Shown: piece after piece, positions 1 through 7,694 of the stretch
Numbering within the stretch: the first letter of the stretch is position 1
How the letters are laid out: each line of letters begins with the position of its first letter
Source of the DNA: Streptomyces kanamyceticus
Lineage (GTDB): Bacteria > Actinomycetota > Actinomycetes > Streptomycetales > Streptomycetaceae
Direction: 5' to 3'
Length of the DNA stretch: 64,000 nucleotides
NCBI RefSeq assembly: GCF_008704495.1
Contig: NZ_CP023699.1
Coordinates: 5,642,001 to 5,706,000 of the forward strand
Notes under the pieces: generated by a model
Database searches by the model: none
The model's input: the letters and a program-made list of their open reading frames with translations, nothing else
Told to the model about the DNA's origin: nothing
Translations under genes and position numbers: made by a program

Positions 1-793
1 GCTCACGCGCGGTGCGGCGAAGCACTCGCGCACGCGGGTCCTCGGCCCGGTAGACCCGGTGCCCGAAGCCCATGAGGCGCTCGCCCTTGTCCAGGGCCTG
101 CTTCACGTACGCGACCGCGTCCCCCGTGCGCTCGATCTCCTCGATCATGCCGAGGACCCGGGACGGCGCCCCGCCGTGCAGCGGTCCCGACATCGCGCCC
201 ACGGCCCCGCTCAGCGACGCCGCGACATCGGCCCCCGTGGAGGCGATGACGCGCGCCGTGAACGTGGAGGCGTTCATGCCGTGCTCGGCGGCCGAGGTCC
301 AGTACGCGTCGACGGCCTGCACGTGCTTGGGATCGGGCTCTCCGCGCCAGCGCTTCATGAAGCGCTCGACGACCGTGTCGGCCTTGTCGATCTCCCGCTG
401 CGGCACCATCGGCAGACCCTGGCCGCGCGCGGACTGGGCGACGTAGGAGAGGGCCATGACGGCGGCGCGCGCGAGGTCGTCGCGGGCCTGCTGCTCAGTG
501 ATGTCGAGCAGCGGGCGCAGCCCCCACACGGGCGCGAGCATCGCGAGCGCGGACTGGACGTCGACGCGGATGTCGCCGGAGTGCACCGGGATCGGGAAGG
601 GCTCGGCGGGCGGCAGACCGGGGTTGAAGGCGCCGTCGACGAGCAGGCCCCACACGTTCCCGAAGGAGACGTGGCCGACCAGGTCCTCGATGTCGACGCC
701 CCGGTAGCGAAGGGCGCCGCCCTCCTTGTCCGGTTCGGCGATCTCCGTCTCGAACGCGACGACTCCTTCAAGTCCGGGTACGAAGTCGGACAT
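1..793 (-). CDS. Citrate synthase family protein, 3' part outside window
   Basis: Reading the minus strand from the ATG at 793 gives a citrate synthase-like protein (N-terminus MSDFVPGLEGVVAFETEIAE, with the GVDIEDL and FNPGLPPAEP stretches and later HGGAPSRVLGMIEE and GFGHRVY). The last two are the conserved His-containing active-site regions of the family, which condenses acetyl-CoA (or propionyl-CoA) with a keto acid. The start is backed by a GAGGAG ribosome site about 8 bases upstream. The frame is still open at base 1, so roughly 265 residues are present and the C-terminal catalytic Asp region is missing from the window. It is divergent from pdxH. The family is clear; whether it is the main citrate synthase, a 2-methylcitrate synthase or one of the extra Streptomyces paralogues cannot be told here. 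Confidence 0.9.
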   Translation of the reverse strand, partial: MSDFVPGLEGVVAFETEIAEPDKEGGALRYRGVDIEDLVGHVSFGNVWGLLVDGAFNPGLPPAEPFPIPVHSGDIRVDVQSALAMLAPVWGLRPLLDITEQQARDDLARAAVMALSYVAQSARGQGLPMVPQREIDKADTVVERFMKRWRGEPDPKHVQAVDAYWTSAAEHGMNASTFTARVIASTGADVAASLSGAVGAMSGPLHGGAPSRVLGMIEEIERTGDAVAYVKQALDKGERLMGFGHRVYRAEDPRARVLRRTARE

Positions 794-1124
794 CAGGCGG
801 CTCCTCGTGATGTGTTCGACAAGATGGTTTCGAGAGATGGGGTTGCGATCAGCTCGTGACCATGTGTCAGAAGTGGGCAATTTCGGTCCGGTTCCGCGGT
901 CGTGTGCGTCGACTTCGCCGACTCGCGGTCCGGAACGGTCATCCCGGTGATGCCCCGTGAGGCTGGTGGTCACCCAACCGATTCGGCAGCAGGACGATAT
1001 CCCTTGGTGCCACCTTTGGCGATCGAATGCGGCACTCAGTGCCACACGTCACCTCTCCGTGGCGTAGTGCGCCCCGTCGAGCGCCCCTGCGTCCGCGCTC
1101 CTACGTATACGGCAAGATGACCGC
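794..1124. promoter_or_regulatory. Divergent intergenic region, citrate synthase / pdxH
   Basis: This 331-base gap separates two divergent genes and must hold both promoters. I see no coding frame. A short perfect hairpin, GGCAC-TCA-GTGCC, lies at 1031-1043. A relatively AT-rich stretch, TACGTATAC, lies about 15 bases before the pdxH GTG and could be its -10 region, which would leave a very short leader. Confidence 0.4.
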
Positions 1125-1796
1125 GTGACCGACTCCAGTGCCCCCGTTCCCGAACCGGCCTACATGCGAGAGCAGTACGTCACCGACGGGCTCGCCGAGG
1201 CCGCGCTGCCCGGCGACCCCCTGGAGCAGTTCGCGCTCTGGTTCAAGGAGGCGGCACGCGCGACGGGCGCCGTCCACGAGCCGAACGCCATGGTCGTCTC
1301 CACGGCCGACGCCGAGGGCAGGCCCAGCTCCCGCACGGTGCTCCTGAAGGGCTTCGACGAGCGCGGCTTCGTCTTCTTCACCAACTACGAGTCCCGCAAG
1401 GCCCGCGAGCTGTCCGCCAACCCGTACGTCTCGCTGCTCTTCCCCTGGCACCCCATGGCCCGCCAGGTCATCGTCTCGGGCACGGCGGCACGCGTGGCCC
1501 GCGAGGAGACCGTCGCCTACTTCCGCACCCGCCCACACGGCTCCCAGCTGGGCGCCTGGGCCAGCGCGCAGTCCTCCGTACTCACCTCGCGGCGAGAACT
1601 CGACCGCGCGTACGCGGACTTGGCGGCGCGCTACCCGGAGGGCGAACAGGTCCCGGCCCCACCGAACTGGGGCGGCTTCCGGGTGACCCCGACGGCGGTG
1701 GAGTTCTGGCAGGGGCGATCGGACCGCTTGCACGACCGTTTGAGGTACGTACGCGAGGCGGGCCAGGGGTGGCACCTGGAGCGCCTCAGCCCGTGA
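1125..1796 (+). CDS. pdxH: Pyridoxamine 5'-phosphate oxidase
   Basis: The 223-residue protein is full length for PdxH, the FMN enzyme that oxidises pyridoxine or pyridoxamine 5'-phosphate to pyridoxal 5'-phosphate in the cytosol. Family landmarks are present in order: MREQY near the N-terminus, [20 protein letters not shown] (FMN contacts), [16 protein letters not shown], the [12 protein letters not shown] loop, and the C-terminal [19 protein letters not shown] and W-x-LERLSP signature that binds the PLP phosphate and dimer partner. The GTG at 1125 is chosen because it restores the usual N-terminal arm; an ATG at 1161 would remove it. It stands alone, divergent from citrate synthase. A second PNPOx-fold protein is encoded at 49619-50392. 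Confidence 0.95.
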   Translation: MTDSSAPVPEPAYMREQYVTDGLAEAALPGDPLEQFALWFKEAARATGAVHEPNAMVVSTADAEGRPSSRTVLLKGFDERGFVFFTNYESRKARELSANPYVSLLFPWHPMARQVIVSGTAARVAREETVAYFRTRPHGSQLGAWASAQSSVLTSRRELDRAYADLAARYPEGEQVPAPPNWGGFRVTPTAVEFWQGRSDRLHDRLRYVREAGQGWHLERLSP

Positions 1797-1798
1797 GA

Positions 1799-1903
1799 TT
1801 TCCAGCCGGGCCGGAAAATTCGGCTGGACCGGGCAATTTCCCCGGGCCGGGCAATTTCAGCCGGGCCGGGGAAAAATCAGCCCGTCCGGCGTTTGAGGAC
1901 GAG
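1799..1903. repeat. GGCCGGG/AATTT minisatellite plus dispersed repeat
   Basis: Between the convergent ends of pdxH and the hydrolase, units of the form GCCGGGCC-GG-CAATTTC recur about four times (1799-1876). They are followed by CAGCCCGTCCGGCG and TTTGAGGACGAG (1878-1903), which I recognise as a sequence found many times in Streptomyces chromosomes, often near gene ends. The AATTT blocks stand out against the local G+C. Confidence 0.6.
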
Positions 1904-1950
1904 CCAGGCCGCAGGCCGCGACCGGCATCAGCCCACCCGCGGACCGGCCG

Positions 1951-2814
1951 CTACCCCGTCAGGACCCCGTCCAGAAACGGCTCGATCGCCGCGCGCCAAG
2001 CGCCCGGCTGGTCATAGTGAACGAGATGCCCCGCATCGGCCACCTCCGCGTACTCCCCACGCGGCAGCACCCGCACCATCTCCTGCGACTCGGCGCGGCC
2101 CAGCTCGCCGTCCAGGCCGCGTACGACGAGGGTGGGGCAGCGGACCTGGATCAGCTCCTCCCAGTGCGCGTCGTGCACCCACGTCTCGCGGGACTTGAGC
2201 ATCTGGGCGCGGTCGAAGACGGGCCGCCAGCCGTCCTTGCCCTCGGTCATCACCTCGGCGAAGAACTCGCCGCGCGCGGGGTTGGGGCGCTCCACCCAGG
2301 GGTCGTCCTCACCGAACCACTTGCGGACGTCGGCGAGGGTGGCGAAGGGAACGGGCCAGGACTTGAACCAGTCCTCCCACTCGCGCTGCGACGCGGCGCC
2401 GAGCGCGGAGGCCCGCATGTCGCAGATGATCAGGCCCCGGACGAGGTCGGGGCGGCGCGCGGCGAGCTGCCAGGCGGTGAGCGCGCCCATGGAGTGGCCG
2501 ATGAGCACGGCGGGCGCGAGGCCGAGCTGGTCGAGGGCGGCCTCGGCGTCGTCCACGTAGGCGTCGCGGCTGTAGGGGCCCTCGGGGGGCTTCTCGCTCT
2601 GTCCGTGGCCGCGCTGGTCGAGTGCGACCGCGCGGTGGCGTTCGGAGAGCCAGCGGGCGGTGTCCGCCCAGTGGGACGCGCGGCCCATGAGGCCGTGCAG
2701 TAACAGCACTCCGCCTGACGAGCCCTCGACCTCCCTGAGCTTGGGAGGGTCGGCGTACTCCCAGGCGGCGAGGCGTACGCCACCCGCACCTGTCACGTCG
2801 ATGCGCCGCACCAT
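1951..2814 (-). CDS. Alpha/beta hydrolase
   Basis: A 287-residue alpha/beta-hydrolase fold enzyme. The oxyanion strand is LLLHGLMGRASHW (HG at about residue 40), the DQRGHGQSEKP turn follows, and the nucleophile elbow is GHSMG with Ser at about 108. The acid lies in the GLDGELG region (about 235) and the catalytic His in DAGHLVHYDQP (about 265), so the triad is complete. Start chosen at ATG 2814 (MVRRIDVTGAGG), which begins just before the fold; an upstream ATG at 2871 would add 19 residues of low-complexity Arg/Gly. There is no signal peptide. It is a single gene convergent with pdxH. The substrate is unknown; esterase, lactonase or haloperoxidase-like activities are all possible for this fold. 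Confidence 0.85.
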   Translation of the reverse strand: MVRRIDVTGAGGVRLAAWEYADPPKLREVEGSSGGVLLLHGLMGRASHWADTARWLSERHRAVALDQRGHGQSEKPPEGPYSRDAYVDDAEAALDQLGLAPAVLIGHSMGALTAWQLAARRPDLVRGLIICDMRASALGAASQREWEDWFKSWPVPFATLADVRKWFGEDDPWVERPNPARGEFFAEVMTEGKDGWRPVFDRAQMLKSRETWVHDAHWEELIQVRCPTLVVRGLDGELGRAESQEMVRVLPRGEYAEVADAGHLVHYDQPGAWRAAIEPFLDGVLTG

Positions 2815-3065
2815 GATTCCTGGCACCCCCCTTGATTCCGCTCGGGTTCCACGCCTGGTCCTGCTCCGCACCCCCGCACGCTATCGAACTCCCTTTCGAA
2901 AGCGCCCGGATCGGCGATAACACCCCTCGTTCGGGTGACCGGTCTCAAGGATTGGCCGGCGCTGCCGAGGGGAGATCTTCATCGGGGGGCGGGCCGCTCG
3001 GGGAAGCCGGTCCGAGGGGAATGACCTTGAGAGCTCGGGGCTCCAGGTCAGCACAGGGGAGGACA

Positions 3066-3093
3066 GGCCCCGGCGCTCTTGGGCGCCGGGGCC
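3066..3093 (-). terminator. Rho-independent-like hairpin without U tract
   Basis: GGCCCCGGCGC (3066-3076) pairs perfectly with GCGCCGGGGCC (3083-3093) across a 6-base loop. GC-only hairpins without a U tract are common terminators in Streptomyces. Its likely role is to end transcripts coming from dmdR1 or from the small frame just upstream on the minus strand. Confidence 0.65.
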
Positions 3094-3329
3094 CTCTACT
3101 GGTCCGCGGGCGGTACGAGCCCGTCCATCGGACGGACGTTCGTGCTCACCAGACGGGCACATACTTCTGCCCCCTCTCCGGCCGTGCGGCCAGACCCGGT
3201 GCCGACACGGTCAAGAGCCCTCAGGTCATATGCCTCTCGCGACAGCCTTGCACGCAAAACGCTCGGCCGCTGCGATTCCGCACACTGAATCTTGGACTCC
3301 GAGAGATCTCGTGGAGATCCCGGGGTCTT

Positions 3330-3360
3330 GTCAACTTCCCCTCTAGTAACGGAAGTTGAC
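3330..3360. promoter_or_regulatory. 10-bp inverted repeat, possible operator
   Basis: GTCAACTTCC (3330-3339) and GGAAGTTGAC (3351-3360) are perfect inverted copies separated by 11 bases (CCTCTAGTAAC). The element is AT-richer than its surroundings. On the minus strand a TTGACA hexamer overlaps one arm, so it could be a promoter-operator reading toward 3300. No regulator for it is evident in the window. Confidence 0.4.
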
Positions 3361-3459
3361 CTCAGTGCCCGCATCCGGCGACGTACGCCCCAACAACGGG
3401 TGGCCGCCGCCCGAAGCGGAACCCTCCCAGCGCTCGATCGGCGCCGGGTCAGTGCTTGA

Positions 3460-4152
3460 TCAACGCTTGGCGACGAAGACGTGCGAGGCGATGTCCGAGG
3501 CCAGCTCCGCGGCCTCACCGCTGCTGCCCACGAGCACACCGCCCGCGGACTCCGTCACGCTCACCACGGAGCCGGGCTGCACGCCCGCACGCCGCAGCGT
3601 GTACATCAGCTGGGCGTCCGTCTGGATCGGCTCGCCGATGCGGCGGACGACGACGGTCTTGCCCTCGGCGCCCGGGTCCAGCTCCATCAGAGAGACCATG
3701 CCCTCGTCCAGGAACGGATCCGCGCCGTCCTTCTCGCCCAGCTCCTCCAGGCCCGGGATCGGGTTGCCGTACGGCGACTCGGTCGGATGGCGGAGCAGCT
3801 CCAGGACGCGGCGCTCCACCGCCTCGCTCATCACGTGCTCCCATCGGCACGCCTCGGCGTGCACCTGCTCCCACTCGAGCCCGATCACGTCGACGAGCAG
3901 GCACTCCGCGAGGCGGTGCTTGCGCATCACACGGGTGGCCAGACGGCGGCCCTCCTCGGTGAGCTCCAGGTGACGGTCGCTCGCGACCGCCACCAGGCCG
4001 TCGCGCTCCATGCGCGCCACGGTCTGGCTCACCGTCGGTCCGCTCTGGTCGAGCCGCTCGGCGATCCGGGCGCGCATGGGGACCACACCTTCCTCCTCAA
4101 GCTCGAGGATGGTGCGCAAATACATCTCAGTGGTGTCAATCAGCCCCGACAT
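3460..4152 (-). CDS. dmdR1: DtxR/IdeR-family iron-dependent repressor DmdR1
   Basis: The 230-residue protein has the DtxR plan: N-terminal winged helix (1-73), dimerisation and metal domain (74-140), and a C-terminal SH3-like domain (about 150-230). Every metal ligand of diphtheria DtxR is present at the same number: Met10, His79, Glu83, His98, Cys102, Glu105 and His106. In Streptomyces, DmdR1 with Fe(II) binds iron boxes and represses siderophore genes. GAGGGG sits about 5 bases before the ATG. The gene is divergent from the SIS protein. A long open frame runs antisense to it (3481-4269); in S. coelicolor such an antiparallel gene, adm, has been reported. No consensus iron box is visible in its own leader. 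Confidence 0.95.
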   Translation of the reverse strand: MSGLIDTTEMYLRTILELEEEGVVPMRARIAERLDQSGPTVSQTVARMERDGLVAVASDRHLELTEEGRRLATRVMRKHRLAECLLVDVIGLEWEQVHAEACRWEHVMSEAVERRVLELLRHPTESPYGNPIPGLEELGEKDGADPFLDEGMVSLMELDPGAEGKTVVVRRIGEPIQTDAQLMYTLRRAGVQPGSVVSVTESAGGVLVGSSGEAAELASDIASHVFVAKR

Positions 4153-4161
4153 GGGTGCCCC

Positions 4162-4201
4162 TCAGAATTCGCTCGTGCGCTGGCCCTGCCCTCAATTCTG
4201 A
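4162..4201 (-). promoter_or_regulatory. Inverted repeat in dmdR1 leader
   Basis: TCAGAATT (4162-4169) and AATTCTGA (4194-4201) are perfect 8-bp inverted copies flanking a 24-base G+C-rich spacer, immediately before the dmdR1 ribosome site. The arms do not resemble the DmdR/IdeR iron box, so this could be a binding site for another regulator or an RNA stem in the leader. Confidence 0.35.
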
Positions 4202-4265
4202 CGCATACCACTGACAACCGTGCCGCGCCGGTGGAATTCCCGCCGCTGAGGGGCCTGAGACAGTG

Positions 4266-4302
4266 TTGACAGGGCATAGGTCCAGACCGCAACGTGAGGC
4301 GA
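4266..4302 (+). promoter_or_regulatory. Putative promoter of SIS gene
   Basis: A perfect -35 hexamer TTGACA (4266-4271) lies 18 bases from CAACGT (4290-4295). A start of transcription about 7 bases further on would fall at or next to the ATG at 4303, which predicts a leaderless mRNA. The -10 match is weak. Confidence 0.35.
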
Positions 4303-5067
4303 ATGAGCTCCAAGAGCGAGAGTAAATTGGTCGGCCGGTACTTCGACGCCGCCATCGGGCTGCTCCAGCGTGTCCGTGACGAGGAGTCCGGGCACGTCGC
4401 GGAGGCGGGCACCGTGCTCGCCGACGCCGTCGAGGGCGGCGGGCGGCTCTTCGCCTTCGGCGCCGGGCACTCCTCGCTCGCCGCGCAGGACGTCGTCTAC
4501 CGCGCGGGCGGCCTCGCCCTGATGAACCTGCTCGCCGTGCCGGGCGTCGTCGGCGTCGACGTCATGCCCGCCACGCTCGGCTCCGCCCTGGAGCGCGTCG
4601 ACGGGCTCGCGGGCGCCGTCCTCGACTCGTCCCCGGCCCGCTCCGGCGACGTACTGGTGATCATCTCGCTCTCGGGCCGGAACTCGCTGCCGGTGGAGAT
4701 GGCGATGAACGCCCGCGCGCTGGGCCTGCGGGTCATCGGCGTCACCTCCGTGGCGTACGCCACCGAGACCAGGTCGCGGCACACCTCGGGCACCTTCCTC
4801 AAGGACCACTGCGACGTCGTGATCGACTCCAAGATCGCGGTGGGCGACGCGGAGCTCGCCGTCGACGGGGTCGACGCGCCGTTCGGCCCCGCGTCCAGCG
4901 TGGTCACCAACGCGCTGATGCAGGCCATGATGGCCGCCGCCGTCGAGGAGCTCGTCGCCCGCGGCAAGCAGCCGCCCCTGCTCCGTTCGGCGAACGTGGA
5001 CGGCGGGCACGACTGGAACGGCCGGGTCTTCGAGGAGTACGGGGACCGGATCTTCTACCGTCGATAG
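4303..5067 (+). CDS. SIS domain protein (phosphosugar-binding)
   Basis: About 254 residues with one SIS (sugar isomerase) domain: FAFGAGHSSLAAQDV near the start and GDVLVIISLSGRNSLPVEMA in the middle form the phosphosugar pocket, and the protein ends with GGHDWNGRVFEEYGDRIFYRR. Proteins of this kind bind or isomerise amino-sugar phosphates, or act as N-acetylmuramic acid 6-phosphate etherase-like or regulatory proteins. ATG 4303 is preferred over the GTG at 4294 because of the predicted transcription start, although neither has a well-spaced ribosome site. It is divergent from dmdR1 and convergent with the sensor kinase, with a repeat element between them. The substrate is not known. Confidence 0.8.
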   Translation: MSSKSESKLVGRYFDAAIGLLQRVRDEESGHVAEAGTVLADAVEGGGRLFAFGAGHSSLAAQDVVYRAGGLALMNLLAVPGVVGVDVMPATLGSALERVDGLAGAVLDSSPARSGDVLVIISLSGRNSLPVEMAMNARALGLRVIGVTSVAYATETRSRHTSGTFLKDHCDVVIDSKIAVGDAELAVDGVDAPFGPASSVVTNALMQAMMAAAVEELVARGKQPPLLRSANVDGGHDWNGRVFEEYGDRIFYRR

Positions 5068-5130
5068 TCGCTGGTCGCTGCGCTTGGCTTGAGCGGTGTT
5101 GGTTGTGGGGTCGCTGCGGGTCCGTTGTGG

Positions 5131-5200
5131 CCGGGCGCGCAGTTCCCCGCGCCCCTTACGGGGCGCGCCCGGTCCGTACCGTGGCCCTTACGGGGCGAAT
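5131..5200. repeat. Dispersed GTTCCCCGCGCCCC palindromic repeat
   Basis: The stretch 5131-5172 reads CCGGGCGCGC-AGTTCCCC-GCGCCCC-TTAC-GGGGCGC-GCCCGG, a self-complementary element. A second partial copy, CCCTTACGGGGCG, follows at 5185-5197. The TTA of this second copy is the stop codon (TAA on the minus strand) of the sensor kinase. Similar elements occur at 44776-45030 and 60311-60375. Located between convergent genes, it probably serves as a two-way terminator. Confidence 0.7.
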
Positions 5201-6408
5201 CTGATGCGTACCGTCAAGCCTCCGCCCTCCCTGTTCGCCTCGGCGGTGGCCTCCGCCCCGTGCGCCCGCGCGATCGCCGCCACGATCGACAGACCGAGAC
5301 CGGCACCCTCCCCGCGCGCGTGGGTGCGTTCGGTCAGCCGCCGGAACGGCTCGAAGAGGTGCGGGACGGTCTCCGGAGGGACCTCGGGGCCCGTGTTGGT
5401 GACCTCCAGCGTGCCGTCCCCCTCGACCCGCACGGTGACGCTGCCGTCCGGCACGTTGTAGCGCACCCCGTTCGCCACCAGGTTGTGGACGAGACGGTCC
5501 AGGAGCACCCCGTCGCCCTCCACCGTCAACGGCTCGGCCCGCACCGTCACGGCGACGTTCCAGGCGGCCGCCTCCGCACCCAGGCCGTCCGCGACCGCGT
5601 GCGCGAGGACGTCGAGCGCGACGGGCTCGCGCCGCTCCAGGCCCTGCTCCGACGCGGCGAGCAGCAGCAGCCCCTCGATCAGCTGCTCGCTGTCGTCCGC
5701 CACGGAGATCAGCTTCTTGCGGATCATCGCCACCCGCTCCGCGTCGGGCTCACCGGCGAGGCCGATCTCGGCGGCCGCCCGCTGCACGGCGAGCGGCGTG
5801 CGCAGCTCGTGCGCCGCGTTGGCCGCGAACCGCTGCTGCGCGCCGACCAGACGCTCTATCCGGTCCAGCATCTCGTCGAAGGTGTCGGCCAGGTGCTTCA
5901 GCTCGCCCGGCGGGGCGTCCAGGCCGATCCGCTCGTGCAGATTGGCCCCGGAGAGCCGCCGCGCGGTGCCGGTGATCACCGCGACGGGGCGGAGCACCCG
6001 GCCCGCCATCCACCAGGCGAGGGCGATCGACAGCACGGCGTACGCGGCGAAGACGATGACGGAGACGGTCAGGAGACGGTTGAGCGCGGCCTCGCCCGCG
6101 AGGTCGCTGACCTTCGCGATGGCCAGGCCCTCGGTGTCCGCGGACGGCAGCGTGCGCCGCACCGGGGTCGCGGGCACCACCTGAAGGGCCGGGAGCGAAG
6201 CGGCGGTGTCCTTCCACGGCGGCCGGGGATCCCCGGGGACGGCGGTGGTCACCGCCGTACTGATGGACGAGTAGAGCCCCTGCTCCACCAGCAGGTACAC
6301 GAGCCCGGTCAGGAGCGCCCCGGCAAGGACGAGCAGCCCGCCGTACAGCGCGGTCAGCCGGGCCCGTTCGCTGCTCATCCCCACCGACGGCAGGCGCCCG
6401 CGCCTCAC
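5188..6408 (-). CDS. Two-component sensor histidine kinase
   Basis: A 406-residue membrane kinase. Transmembrane helices lie at about 19-41 and 112-135 and enclose a short extracytoplasmic loop of about 70 residues. A HAMP segment (about 137-190) and the HisKA box with phospho-accepting His200 (AANAAHELRTPLA) follow, then the ATPase domain with its N box around Asn309 (NLVANGVRYN) and the glycine box GEGAGLGLSIV near 367-376. The GTG start overlaps the response regulator stop by four bases (GTGA), so translation is coupled. The stop codon lies inside a dispersed repeat. The short sensor loop and the divergent lipoprotein/ABC operon suggest it senses cell-envelope stress or a compound handled by that exporter; this is inference from context. 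Confidence 0.9.
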   Translation of the reverse strand: MRRGRLPSVGMSSERARLTALYGGLLVLAGALLTGLVYLLVEQGLYSSISTAVTTAVPGDPRPPWKDTAASLPALQVVPATPVRRTLPSADTEGLAIAKVSDLAGEAALNRLLTVSVIVFAAYAVLSIALAWWMAGRVLRPVAVITGTARRLSGANLHERIGLDAPPGELKHLADTFDEMLDRIERLVGAQQRFAANAAHELRTPLAVQRAAAEIGLAGEPDAERVAMIRKKLISVADDSEQLIEGLLLLAASEQGLERREPVALDVLAHAVADGLGAEAAAWNVAVTVRAEPLTVEGDGVLLDRLVHNLVANGVRYNVPDGSVTVRVEGDGTLEVTNTGPEVPPETVPHLFEPFRRLTERTHARGEGAGLGLSIVAAIARAHGAEATAEANREGGGLTVRIRFAP

Positions 6409-7073
6409 AGGGACCGCCCCGTGACCCGGTACCCGGCGCCCGGCACCGTCTCCACCACCGAAGGCTCGCCCAGCTTCGCGCGGAGCTTGGAGAGGGTGAC
6501 GCGGACCGCGTTGGTGCGGTAGCTGGTGTCCTCCTCCCAGACCTGTTCGATCAGGTCCTCGCCGCTGACCACCGCGCCGTCCGCCCGCAGCAGCGCCTCA
6601 AGGACCGCGAACTCCTTGCGGGACAGCGCGAGATGACGCCCGTCCCTGCTGGCCTGGCGGCGCGCGGTGTCCAGGACGAGCCCGGCCCGTTCGAGCACGG
6701 GCGGCAGCGCGGGCCGGGCCCGGCGGCCGAGCGCGATGACGCGGGCGAGCAGCTCGTCGTACGCGAACGGCTTGGTCAGGTAGTCGTCGGCGCCCAGGCC
6801 GAGCCCGGCCACCCGGTCACGCACCGTGCCCGCCGCCGTCAGCATCAGGACCCGGGTGAGCAGCCGCTGCTGTACGACGCGGCGGCACACCTCGTCGCCG
6901 TGCAGGCCCGGCAGATCGCGGTCGAGGATCAGCACGTCGTACTCCCCGAGCTGCAGCTTGCGTAGCGCTGTCAGGCCGTCGGAGGCGATGTCGACGGCCA
7001 CCGCGTCGCGCCGGAGCCCCTCGGCGATCATCTCGGCCAGGAAGTCCTCGTCCTCCACCAGAAGTACGCGCAT
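6405..7073 (-). CDS. OmpR-family response regulator
   Basis: A 222-residue regulator. The receiver domain (1-115) has the acidic pocket ED at 7-8, the phosphorylation site Asp51 (LILDRDLPG), Thr in LMLTAAG and Lys in YLTKPFAYDEL. The C-terminal winged helix (about 125-220) shows the OmpR pattern LALSRKEFAVLEALL and RTNAVRVTLSKLRAKLGEPSVVETVPGAGYR (quoted in pieces: the recognition helix is about TNAVRVTLSKLRAKL). It is the first gene of the pair with the kinase and is divergent from the lipoprotein operon across a 123-base gap, so it may control both directions. No duplicated operator is obvious in that gap. Confidence 0.92.
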   Translation of the reverse strand: MRVLLVEDEDFLAEMIAEGLRRDAVAVDIASDGLTALRKLQLGEYDVLILDRDLPGLHGDEVCRRVVQQRLLTRVLMLTAAGTVRDRVAGLGLGADDYLTKPFAYDELLARVIALGRRARPALPPVLERAGLVLDTARRQASRDGRHLALSRKEFAVLEALLRADGAVVSGEDLIEQVWEEDTSYRTNAVRVTLSKLRAKLGEPSVVETVPGAGYRVTGRSL

Positions 7074-7196
7074 GCCGACCTGTGTACCGGAGAGTGACCT
7101 TTCGCCGGTGTAAGCGTCCCCGTGGAGAGAAACGAAACCCCGCTTCCCGCCAGCCTGTGGCCGTCACCCACGCCCCATGTGAAGGGAAGCCACGCC

Positions 7197-7694
7197 ATGA
7201 GGACTCGCCAGCGCTCAGCGGTACTCGCGTCAGGATTCGCCGCCCTCGCCCTCTTCGCGGGGGCCTGCTCCGGAGGCTCGGGATCGGACGACGGATCCGG
7301 CTCCAAGAAGAACAGCGCCGACGGCGGAAAGGGTTCCGACGCCGACAAGGCGTTCAAGGAGCGCGAGTGCCTGCGCAAGCACGGCATGAAGGTGGACGAG
7401 CCCAAGTCGGGACAGGACGCCGCGGGCATCACCATCGGCGGCGACATGAGCCAGGACAAGATGCAGAAGATCATGAAGGACTGCGGCATGGGCGGCGGAG
7501 CCAAGGGCGGCGGCGTCTCGCAGGCCGACAAGGACAAGATGCTCAAGTACGCCCAGTGCATGCGCAAGAACGGCTACAACATGCCGGACCCAAAGTTCGA
7601 CGGCAAGGCCATGGAGGCACTGCCGATGCCCAAGGGTGCTGAGGCCAAGAAGATGGAGAAGGCCGCCGAGGCGTGCAAGGGCATCGTCAAGTGA
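7197..7694 (+). CDS. Secreted lipoprotein with duplicated Cys motif
   Basis: A 165-residue lipoprotein. Positively charged N-terminus, hydrophobic stretch and a lipobox-like LFAGAC place the lipidated Cys at residue 24, followed by a Gly/Ser/Lys linker. The mature part holds two related motifs: KERECLRKHGMKVDEPK and YAQCMRKNGYNMPDPKF, i.e. C-x-R-(K)-x-G-x-x-x-(D/P)-(E/D)-P, each with one Cys, so a disulfide between repeats is possible. GAAGGGAAG precedes the ATG. It is the first gene of a four-gene operon whose members overlap by 4 bases. Such lipoproteins commonly accompany MacAB-type exporters in Streptomyces; its exact role is unknown. Confidence 0.85.
   Translation: MRTRQRSAVLASGFAALALFAGACSGGSGSDDGSGSKKNSADGGKGSDADKAFKERECLRKHGMKVDEPKSGQDAAGITIGGDMSQDKMQKIMKDCGMGGGAKGGGVSQADKDKMLKYAQCMRKNGYNMPDPKFDGKAMEALPMPKGAEAKKMEKAAEACKGIVK

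Larger units (their letters stand above)
2815..3459. other. Long gap with terminator, palindrome and possible small ORF
   Basis: This is a 645-base gap between the start of the hydrolase and the end of dmdR1, both on the minus strand. It holds a strong hairpin (3066-3093) and a 10-bp inverted repeat (3330-3360). A minus-strand frame ends with a TAG at 3096-3098, only three bases before the hairpin, with the tail VRPMDGLVPPADQ. Its upstream start is unclear and its third-position G+C is lower than in neighbouring genes, so I do not call it a gene. Confidence 0.4.

Noticed and set aside
4153..4302. Iron box in the dmdR1/SIS intergenic region
   Set aside because: I looked for the TTAGGTTAGGCT-type palindrome and found none; only the unrelated TCAGAATT repeat is present.
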